A DNA stretch of 40,853 bases. Origin: Natronohydrobacter sp. GTDB taxonomy: Bacteria > Pseudomonadota > Alphaproteobacteria > Rhodobacterales > Rhodobacteraceae. Shown piece by piece: positions 33,517 through 39,930 of the stretch (position 1 is the stretch's first letter; each line of letters opens with the position of its first letter). The stretch covers positions 1 to 40,853 of the forward strand of contig SKRP01000256.1 of assembly GCA_007118445.1 (NCBI GenBank). The letters are read 5' to 3'. Position numbers and translations under genes: made by a program. Under the pieces are notes generated by a model that saw only the letters and a list, made by a program, of their open reading frames with translations, was not told the DNA's origin and ran no database searches.

Positions 33517-34708
33517 TGCCCCCGTTCAGGATGTCGGCGAATTGCCGTCGGGCCTCGCTGACATCGGTTGCCTGCACGCCGATGGTCTCCAGCCGACGGC
33601 CGGCCCCCGCCAGATTTCGATTGAGCACGACCTGTGCGAGTTCAATCATCGCGGATGTCGCCGGCACTTCACGGCCTGCGCGGGCCGCAGCAGAGACCAG
33701 CGGAATCAGCGAACCTGTCACACCCGCCCGGATTGCCTCGCGCGCGGTGGACTGGTCCGGCACCGGACGCGCGCCGGTGCCGCGCGCGGTGCCGGCAACA
33801 CGCGCAATGGCACCAGCGGCATCAGGCAAATCACGCACGCCGAAATCACGCGCAACGGCGCAACGTTCAGCCCAGAGCCGGGCGATCAGCGCTTCATGCG
33901 CGGGACCGATCAGGGCGCGAAAGGTCGCGTTCGCTTCCAGCGGCACACCGCCCTCTTGCACCAGCGGCCCGCCACAGGGCGCAGCCGGGCCGCCGATCAG
34001 CAGCGCTGGCAGTTCGACCACGGCGCTTGCGTCATCAAAGCCCGAATGCACACAGGACGGGACAGGTCGGCCATTGGGCAACAGGTCACCCACCGCAGCC
34101 AGCGCATCCTCACGCTCCGGGGCCAGACAGGCCAGCGGCACAGGTGGGCAGGCCGAAAGGACCAGCGCATTGCCATCGGTTGATATCCAGTAGGGCGCGC
34201 CCCCGGCCTCGACCAGTGTCAGATCGGCCTGCGCGCCACCGCATTGCAACAACCATGCGACCTCGACTGCGCCCAGCGAACGCGCCTCTGGCAGGAAAAC
34301 CACCTGACCGGGCTGCAATTGATCGGCGAGCACATGCGCATAAGTGCGTTGCTTGTGGAGCGGTCCGCTGAGCACCACCAGTTCCGCCCTGTCCAGCGCC
34401 TCATCAAGCGCGGCGGTGGTGCGGATCGATGGTCCGCGCGACTGGTCGACAGGAAATGAGCCGATAGGCCCTTCGCCGCGCAGGGTAATGGCACCGGCCT
34501 GCCTCAGCGCTGCCAGCTCGGCACCATAGGCCGAGAACAGACGCACCTCGGCACCACCAGCAAGTGCCAGCGCCGCATAGATCTGCCCATCTGGTGCAGC
34601 GCCCAGAACCGCAACGCGGCCTGCAGGTCCGTGCCGGGGCGCAGCTTGCCCGCTGCCTCTGGCACTTGTGAGCGCCTGTGCGAAATCCTCGAAGCCTGAG
34701 CTGGTCAT
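33506..34708 (-). CDS. Opine/octopine dehydrogenase-like protein with putative encapsulation peptide
   Basis: 400 residues. Residues 5-17 (GFEDFAQALTSAR) can form a short amphipathic helix, followed by a Gly/Ala/Pro linker (18-30): the layout of a BMC encapsulation peptide. The rest looks like the octopine dehydrogenase family: Rossmann-type RVAVLGAAPDGQIYAALALAGGAEVRLFS, ADQLQPGQVVFLPEARSLGAVEVAWLL, then a helical domain with ALIGPAHEALIARLWAERCAVARDFGVRDLPDA. The dinucleotide loop GAAPDG lacks the second Gly of GxGxxG, so cofactor binding needs care. Opine dehydrogenases join or split amino acid and 2-oxoacid using NAD(P)H; such chemistry fits an N-substituted amino acid pathway. Assignment rests on pattern recognition, not a search. 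Confidence 0.68.
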   Translation of the reverse strand: MTSSGFEDFAQALTSARGSGQAAPRHGPAGRVAVLGAAPDGQIYAALALAGGAEVRLFSAYGAELAALRQAGAITLRGEGPIGSFPVDQSRGPSIRTTAALDEALDRAELVVLSGPLHKQRTYAHVLADQLQPGQVVFLPEARSLGAVEVAWLLQCGGAQADLTLVEAGGAPYWISTDGNALVLSACPPVPLACLAPEREDALAAVGDLLPNGRPVPSCVHSGFDDASAVVELPALLIGGPAAPCGGPLVQEGGVPLEANATFRALIGPAHEALIARLWAERCAVARDFGVRDLPDAAGAIARVAGTARGTGARPVPDQSTAREAIRAGVTGSLIPLVSAAARAGREVPATSAMIELAQVVLNRNLAGAGRRLETIGVQATDVSEARRQFADILNGGIDG

Positions 34709-34787
34709 CTCTCGCCTGTCGCCTGAAGGCAGGGCGCGGACCGAAGACCCGCCCCCGCTTGTTGCGGTTCAACCGTTGATCGGCGGC

Positions 34788-35099
34788 TCAATCGGCGCTG
34801 CCGCCACCCAGCGCGGCGATCAGCGCCTCAAGCTCGTCATGCGGGCGGGCGATGACATGCACAGCCACCACTTCGCCCACCTTGTTGGCGGCAAGTGCGG
34901 CGGCATCGGTCGCGGCCTTGACCGCGCCGACTTCGCCGCGGATCAGCGTCGAGATAAGACCGCCGCCGGCCTTTGTCTGGCTGACGATGGTCACGCTGGC
35001 GGCCTTGACCATGGCATCCGCCGCCTCAAGCGAGGCAACCAGCCCGCGAGTCTCGATCATGCCCAGTGCACCATGTCCGGGGATGGGTTTCTGCGCCAT
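34788..35099 (-). CDS. BMC-H: hexameric microcompartment shell protein (PduA/EutM-like)
   Basis: 103 residues, single BMC domain. It reads [84 protein letters not shown], close to the family consensus, including the edge Lys in DAMVKAA that locks hexamers into sheets. The pore loop reads KAGGGL where PduA has KIGSGL, so the pore lining lacks the Ser side chain. ATG 35099 (MAQKP) has AAAGGA at 8 bases, better than the ATG two codons upstream. Confidence 0.96.
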   Translation of the reverse strand: MAQKPIPGHGALGMIETRGLVASLEAADAMVKAASVTIVSQTKAGGGLISTLIRGEVGAVKAATDAAALAANKVGEVVAVHVIARPHDELEALIAALGGGSAD

Positions 35100-35150
35100 T
35101 GTCATGTTCCTTTCTTGGGTCGTGTTCTGGGGCGTTGAAGCGAAAAAGGG

Positions 35151-35417
35151 TCAGACCGAGATCTCGTCGATCACGGCAATCAGGGCGGCATCGACCGGCA
35201 GGCCCGCTGCACCGCGCACCACGCGCGCAGCCGATCCCGTCACCATGAGGCAAAGATCGCCACGCCCGGCACCCACGCTATCAACTGCCACGCAGGTGGG
35301 TTCAGAAGCGGGTTTGCCATCCGGCTTCACAGGCTGGACGATCAGGAATTTCTGCCCCGAAAGGCCGGCCTCTTTCAGCGTGGCCGTGGTCGTGCCGATG
35401 ACGCGCACGATCTGCAT
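35151..35417 (-). CDS. BMC-P: pentameric vertex protein (EutN/CcmL family)
   Basis: 88 residues, the normal size. MQIVRVIGTTTATLKEAGLSGQKFLIVQPV, CVAVDSVGAGRGDLCLMVTGSAARVV and DAALIAVIDEI are standard EutN/CcmL features. Pentamers cap the vertices of the icosahedral shell. It is the only BMC-P gene in the window, enough in principle to close a shell with the BMC-H and BMC-T proteins. Its ATG overlaps the stop of the ligase gene (TAATG). Confidence 0.95.
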   Translation of the reverse strand: MQIVRVIGTTTATLKEAGLSGQKFLIVQPVKPDGKPASEPTCVAVDSVGAGRGDLCLMVTGSAARVVRGAAGLPVDAALIAVIDEISV

Positions 35418-36718
35418 TACATGTTCCTCAGATAACGGTCGCGTTCCACAGGAGTAACCTGCGCCTCGACAAAGCCGATCTCGCGCTCGGCCTGCTGGAT
35501 CAGGATCTCCAGCCGGTGCTCACCCAACGCTCGGCGCATCAACTCGGAGCCGCGTGCGACAGACACGGCCTCCGACAGCGACATCGGCAGCGGCTCAGAA
35601 GCCGCGCCAGCCTCACCATAGGCATCACCCGCACAGGGGGCGCCGGGCTCCAGCCCCTGCTCGATGCCATCGAGCCCGGCAGCAATATCACAGGCAAGCA
35701 GGAAATAGGGGTTGCAGTCGGCGGCAGCGTCGCGCCGCTCAATGCGCACAGCGCTGTCCAGCCCTTCGATCGCGCGCAAGCCGACCGTACGATTATCGTA
35801 CCCCCAACTGTTATTGATCGGGCAGAAACTATAGGGCTGGCGGCGACGATAGGCGTTTGGTGTGGTCGATCCCGCAAGCGCAGTTTCGGCCATGTGCCGC
35901 TGCAGCCCGGCGGTGAAAGCCATCCCTGTCGCGTTGAGCTTGCCATCAGAGGCGAAAGCGTTGCGCTCACCCTGCCACAGCGAGTAATGCGTGTGAAATC
36001 CGCTGCCGGATTGGTCAATAAAGGGTTTGGCCATGAAACTGGCCAGATAGCCATGCTTATGCGCCAGCTGCTTGACCAACGAACGGAAAATCACCACCCG
36101 GTCGGCCGCCGACAGAGCATCGTCATATCGGATGTTCACTTCGACCTGACCAGGGGCGTATTCGGGATTCGATTGCTCGATCGGGATGCCCATTTCGTTG
36201 ATCTGCTGACGAATCGGGCCGGGCACATGTTCCATTTCGGCGGCGCGCGCCAGACTATAAACCTGAATGCCGCTGTCTCGGGGCTGCAGCGTCTCCGGGT
36301 CAAGCAGATAGAATTCCAACTCGGTGCCGCATTTTACCTTGTAGCCCATCGCAGTCGCCCGCTCGATCTGCGCGATCAAGGCACCGCGCGGATCAAGTGG
36401 CACCGGCGCGTGATCCATGCCTTCGCCGCGGGCCAGACAGAAAGCGACCCCCGGCTCCCACGGCAGGGCAACAGGCTGGGTCATGGGAAACATATGCATG
36501 TCCGGGTAGCCGTTATCAAAATTAACTGTCGGCGTGTCCCAGACATCACTTGTCATGTCGATGGCGAGCAGCGCAAGCGACAAGGCGTTTCCGCGCTTGC
36601 AGGTCGTGGCCCAATGGCTGGCCGGAATACGCTTGCCGCGAAGTATGCCATTGAGATCACCCATCCCGATCGCCACAGTGTGGGTGCCTTCAGGCAAAGG
36701 AAAATCCTCGTTCTGCAT
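35417..36718 (-). CDS. Glutamine synthetase-like gamma-glutamyl-amine ligase (PuuA/GmaS type)
   Basis: 433 residues. The beta-grasp N-domain (AIGMGDLNGILRGKRIPASHW) is followed by the catalytic barrel: KCGTELEFYLLD, GQVEVNIRYDDAL, SGSGFHTHYSLW, RRRQPYSFCPINNSWGYDNRTVGLR and RIERRDAAADCNPYFLLACDIAAGLDGI, so metal, ATP and glutamate sites are present. Such short, PuuA-like proteins usually ligate glutamate to an amine rather than ammonia. It is the first gene of the BMC operon. GTG 36769 starts too close to the operator; ATG 36718 with AGGAACGGG upstream is preferred. The amine substrate is unknown. Confidence 0.85.
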   Translation of the reverse strand: MQNEDFPLPEGTHTVAIGMGDLNGILRGKRIPASHWATTCKRGNALSLALLAIDMTSDVWDTPTVNFDNGYPDMHMFPMTQPVALPWEPGVAFCLARGEGMDHAPVPLDPRGALIAQIERATAMGYKVKCGTELEFYLLDPETLQPRDSGIQVYSLARAAEMEHVPGPIRQQINEMGIPIEQSNPEYAPGQVEVNIRYDDALSAADRVVIFRSLVKQLAHKHGYLASFMAKPFIDQSGSGFHTHYSLWQGERNAFASDGKLNATGMAFTAGLQRHMAETALAGSTTPNAYRRRQPYSFCPINNSWGYDNRTVGLRAIEGLDSAVRIERRDAAADCNPYFLLACDIAAGLDGIEQGLEPGAPCAGDAYGEAGAASEPLPMSLSEAVSVARGSELMRRALGEHRLEILIQQAEREIGFVEAQVTPVERDRYLRNM

Positions 36719-36782
36719 CCGAAAACCCGTTCCTGACTTTTGGTGGCGCGCGTCAGTTGCGACTTGCACGAACCCTTAATTG

Positions 36783-36802
36783 TGTATACTGTATACAGTA
36801 TA
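36783..36802. promoter_or_regulatory. Operator copy 2: TGTATACTGTATACAGTATA
   Basis: An 18-bp perfect palindrome TATACTGTATACAGTATA (36785-36802); the 19 bases from 36783 equal those at 29077-29095. It sits between the divergent ligase/BMC operon and the flavoprotein gene, in an AT-rich stretch. Strong candidate target for the GntR/FCD regulator at 29183. Confidence 0.82.
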
Positions 36803-36829
36803 TATAATATTGCAACAGGAAAGATTGTC

Positions 36830-37969
36830 ATGCCGCATTCGGAAACCATCGTTGCAGGCGGCGGCATCGCCGGGTTGATGACGGCAATCTCGTTGGCGCG
36901 GCGCGGGCATGGCGTCACCCTGATCGACCGATGGGAGCCGGGTCATGCGCGTGCGTCGTCTTCGGACTACAACCGGGTGATACGTGCCATCCATGGTCGC
37001 GACCATTTCTACACACGCTGGGCGCGCGATGCGCGCCTACGTTGGCTGGAACTGGAGCAAGAAACCGGAGCGAAGCTCTACTATGAGTGCGGCACGCTGA
37101 TACTTGCCACCGAAGGTCATTGCCATTGGGAAGATGACACTGCCGCCACTTTCGATGCCCTGGGCGTGCCCTATCATCGCTACAGCGCCGACGAGATCCG
37201 AGCCTTCTTTCCTCAGTTCGACCCACGGAATGTCAGCTACGCGCTTTATGAGCCCGAAGCAGGCATGATCATGGCGCATCGCGCATTGATCGCTGGTGTG
37301 GCGCTGCTGCGCAGTCTGGGCGGCAAGGTGCGGCGCGGGCGCGTGACCACAGATGCCTCAGAGCGGCCCATGCTGGACGGAAAACCACTCGAAGCCGATC
37401 TCGTCGTCATCGCCACAGGCCCCTGGATGGCCGAGATGTTCCCGCGCACCGTCAAGCCGCTCACCACAGTCGTGGGCGTAAATGTTCTCTACACGTCAAC
37501 CCCGGACGGCTCTGAAGCCTTTGACCAGACACATATGCCCTGCTGGATCGATCATGGCGAGGGGTCGTTCGGGCTGCCGTCGGTCGAGGGGTCGGGCGTC
37601 AAGGCAGCGGTCGTGATCCCTGATCAGATCGATCTCGACAATGACGAGCGACTGATCCGGCAGAAGACGCTGGCGCGCACACGGCGCTACATCGATAAAC
37701 GCCTGCCCGGACTGACAGGGCAGCGCGTCGTGGACAGCAAGTTCAACCAGATCGTGATGACCCCCGACACGCATTTCATCATCGATTTCCACCCCGAACA
37801 CCGCAACGTTCTGCTGGCCGGCGGGTGTTCAGGGCATTTGTTCAAGCATGGCCCGGTTTTCGGCGATTTCGTTGCCGGCATTGGCCTCGGGGATTTCGGC
37901 ACACCGGACAGGTTCCGGCTTGGCCCACGACGCAAACTCTCGCCTGCCGAAAGCCCTTCGGGCCGCTGA
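36830..37969 (+). CDS. FAD-dependent amine oxidoreductase, DAO family (monomeric sarcosine oxidase-like)
   Basis: 379 residues. The FAD-binding ETIVAGGGIAGLMTAISLARRGHGVTLIDRW at the N-terminus and RASSSDYNRVIRAIHG are typical of sarcosine/N-methyltryptophan oxidases, as is the C-terminal HFIIDFHPEHRNVLLAGGCSGHLFKHGPVFGDF. In monomeric sarcosine oxidase a Cys just before this segment binds FAD covalently; the aligned position here (FNQIVMTPD) has no Cys, so FAD is probably non-covalent. These enzymes oxidise secondary amino groups of N-alkyl amino acids, releasing an aldehyde. AGGAAAG precedes ATG 36830. It diverges from the BMC operon and shares its operator, and lacks any obvious shell-targeting tail. 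Confidence 0.87.
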   Translation: MPHSETIVAGGGIAGLMTAISLARRGHGVTLIDRWEPGHARASSSDYNRVIRAIHGRDHFYTRWARDARLRWLELEQETGAKLYYECGTLILATEGHCHWEDDTAATFDALGVPYHRYSADEIRAFFPQFDPRNVSYALYEPEAGMIMAHRALIAGVALLRSLGGKVRRGRVTTDASERPMLDGKPLEADLVVIATGPWMAEMFPRTVKPLTTVVGVNVLYTSTPDGSEAFDQTHMPCWIDHGEGSFGLPSVEGSGVKAAVVIPDQIDLDNDERLIRQKTLARTRRYIDKRLPGLTGQRVVDSKFNQIVMTPDTHFIIDFHPEHRNVLLAGGCSGHLFKHGPVFGDFVAGIGLGDFGTPDRFRLGPRRKLSPAESPSGR

Positions 37970-38289
37970 CACGCCTGGGTCTTCCATGCCTCAGGACTGC
38001 GGCGCGAAGATCAAGGAATTCCGGGACATGGCTATACGTTCCGGCCAAACAGGCTGCAGCTACACTGTCAACCGGACCCCTGTCGCAAGCCTCATCGCGT
38101 CGTGACGAATGTCCACATACCCGGATCGGTTTGCGAACAGTTTCGAGATGTCATCCGGCATGATGTCAATGAGTGACTTGAACCGCTCTGGCTTGCGTTG
38201 CGTAGAGCTATGCCCGCATCTGCTTCGGGCGCTGGACGGTGCGAATTGCATTTATGCCATGTCGCCACTTGCTTCTGCATCTTTGGCTT
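37970..38289. other. 320-base region without a recognised gene
   Basis: This lies between the flavoprotein and scpB-like stops (convergent). Short ORFs on both strands encode nothing recognisable. Composition is less GC-rich than the flavoprotein gene, and it marks the change from the catabolic locus to the accessory ScpB/DUF1403/recombinase module. Confidence 0.5.
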
Positions 38290-38883
38290 TCAATGCGCCT
38301 GCGCCAAGCCTGAATCCTGCAATTGCTCCTGTTCTGGCAGATCGGCCAGCGAGGTCAGATCAAACGCAGCGAGAAACGCGTCGGTTGTCACAAACGTATA
38401 TGGCGCACCACGCCTGGGTTCGCGCGGGCCGGGTGCGATCAGACCACGCTCGGATAACCGACCTATCAGATCGCGGCTGATGTCACGTCCGAAAATTTCG
38501 CGCAATCGATCCCGGCTGATGGGCTGATGATAAGCAATCGCGACCAGCACTGTGACATCATTCTCGCTCAGGTTCAGCGCCTGATCACCAATATCGGCCG
38601 CGGCGCGGATGACCGGGGCATAGGCCGGACGCGTTCGCAGCAACCACCCATTGCCCGATTTGACAATCTCATAGGGACGTGTTTCCAGTTCAGCCGCCAG
38701 ATCCTCAATCAGCAAATCAAGCGAAACCACCTGCCCTATCACCCGCGCCAGATCCTCGCGCGCGACAGGTGAAGCACTCGCGAACAAGACCGCCTCGATC
38801 CGTTTCATCCATTCGCGCCAGCGCAGTTCCGGTGGCAGGTCGGACAGGTCGCGGTCAAAATCGGGGGCACCTGTTCGGGCCAT
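38290..38883 (-). CDS. ScpB-like protein (SMC-Scp complex subunit family)
   Basis: 197 residues with the two winged-helix domains of ScpB: WMKRIEAVLFASASPVAREDLARVIG...AAELETRPYEIVKSGNGWLLRTRPAYAPVIRAA and LNLSENDVTVLVAIAYHQPISRDRLREIFGRDISRDLIGRLSERGLIAPGPREPRRGAPYTFVTTDAFLAAFDL. ScpB bridges ScpA and SMC in chromosome segregation. No scpA is next to it; it follows DUF1403 and a recombinase, so it is probably an accessory paralogue on a plasmid or island. Start ATG 38883 comes one base after the DUF1403 stop; the longer frame overlaps that gene. Confidence 0.85.
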   Translation of the reverse strand: MARTGAPDFDRDLSDLPPELRWREWMKRIEAVLFASASPVAREDLARVIGQVVSLDLLIEDLAAELETRPYEIVKSGNGWLLRTRPAYAPVIRAAADIGDQALNLSENDVTVLVAIAYHQPISRDRLREIFGRDISRDLIGRLSERGLIAPGPREPRRGAPYTFVTTDAFLAAFDLTSLADLPEQEQLQDSGLAQAH

Positions 38884-38884
38884 G

Positions 38885-39775
38885 CTACAGCCCGTATAGG
38901 CGAAACGTGTCACGCCCGGTCAGTTCGCGCAAAGCACTTAGGCTGACCAGCCGGTCACACAGGCGCCGCGCGGCGCGATCCGACATCAGCGCGGTCAGTG
39001 TCGATGGCGCGATCGCGTCTCGGGTCAGGAAGATTTCAACGGCCTGCGCCGCCTGTTTACTGCGCAATCTCGGGGCCACCTGTCGCAGATGCGCAGCACG
39101 GCGTGACAGTTCTGAGGCCATTGACAGGGCACGGGCAACTGACTTGACAATCGCATTGTGACAGAAAAGCCGCAAATCAACACCGCGCGCCGTCAGCGCA
39201 ACGCGCGGCACAGCGCAGCCCAAGAGCGGGATCAGATACCGCCAGCCCATGGCGCGGGCAAGGGCAGCATCGGCCAGGATCAGGGCCATGGAATATGCAC
39301 GCGGGGTATCGGCCAAAACCATCTCGAGAACGCCAGCGGCCTGCACAACAGGTGCGTCTTGGCCCTGCTTGTCGCGAAACTCGATTTCAAGCGCACATGA
39401 CTCTCGCATGCTGTTTATCAGATCGACCTCCGACAATGCGCGCAGCGTCGCGCCATTCCAGGCCAATGCGATTTCTCCGGCAGGGCCGGGCAGTTCGGAT
39501 GCGCGAAGCAGGCACAGAATATCGCGCAAAGCGCTTTCCCGCTCTCGCCGCCCCGAAAGCTGTGCGCAATGTGCGCCTGCCGACAAGGCCAAGCGCGCGC
39601 GCCACAACGCGGCTGGTAAGGTCGGGTTCTTTTGCGCCATGTCCAACAGCGCCAAGGCTGCACCCGACGAAAACCCAGCATTTTCCGATGTTTGATGTAG
39701 GTTTCGCGCCAGCCAGTTCGGCAGGCCATGAGGCCAAGGATCGTATGCTGTATCGGGGTTCGGGTCGCGCGTCAT
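38885..39775 (-). CDS. DUF1403 family protein
   Basis: About 296 residues from ATG 39775 (MTRDPNPDTAYDPWPHGLPNWL). The helical, Ala-rich body with FSSGAALALLDMAQKNPTLPAALWRARLALSAGAHCAQLSGRRERESALRDILCLL and VEIFLTRDAIAPSTLTALMSDRAARRLCDRLVSLSALRELTGRDTFRLYGL matches DUF1403 as I recall it, a protein commonly next to an scpB-like gene in Alphaproteobacteria. Function is unknown. It is the first gene of the pair and is divergent from the recombinase. Codons upstream of 39775 in the frame overlap the inverted-repeat site and are probably non-coding. Confidence 0.75.
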   Translation of the reverse strand: MTRDPNPDTAYDPWPHGLPNWLARNLHQTSENAGFSSGAALALLDMAQKNPTLPAALWRARLALSAGAHCAQLSGRRERESALRDILCLLRASELPGPAGEIALAWNGATLRALSEVDLINSMRESCALEIEFRDKQGQDAPVVQAAGVLEMVLADTPRAYSMALILADAALARAMGWRYLIPLLGCAVPRVALTARGVDLRLFCHNAIVKSVARALSMASELSRRAAHLRQVAPRLRSKQAAQAVEIFLTRDAIAPSTLTALMSDRAARRLCDRLVSLSALRELTGRDTFRLYGL

Positions 39776-39848
39776 GATTTTGCATATCCCATGACGGCGG
39801 ATAATGCCAGTAATAGTGAAAAAAGCGCCGCATATTGCTGTTCGCCAA

Positions 39849-39879
39849 AATGTCCGGTAAGTTTGCATTATCGGACATT
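39849..39879. repeat. Inverted repeat with tyrosine-recombinase core geometry
   Basis: AATGTCCGGTAA-GTTTGCA-TTATCGGACATT: 12-base arms with one mismatch and a 7-base spacer, as in Xer/integrase core sites. An extra half-site TTACCGGA (39909-39916) repeats eight arm bases in inverted orientation. It lies between DUF1403 and the recombinase start. It could be a recombination site or an operator for the divergent pair. Confidence 0.5.
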
Positions 39880-39930
39880 ATGGGATAGGCTGCAGCACAG
39901 ACTAAAAATTACCGGATTTTCGGGGGAAGA

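Noticed and set aside
36718-36769. GTG start at 36769 for the ligase
   Set aside because: Would place translation initiation about 15 bases from the operator palindrome, leaving no room for a promoter; ATG 36718 matches the expected N-terminus.
38060-38280. Two overlapping minus-strand ORFs of about 62 codons between the flavoprotein and scpB-like genes
   Set aside because: Unrecognised, with no supporting start signal; could be decayed sequence but cannot be supported.
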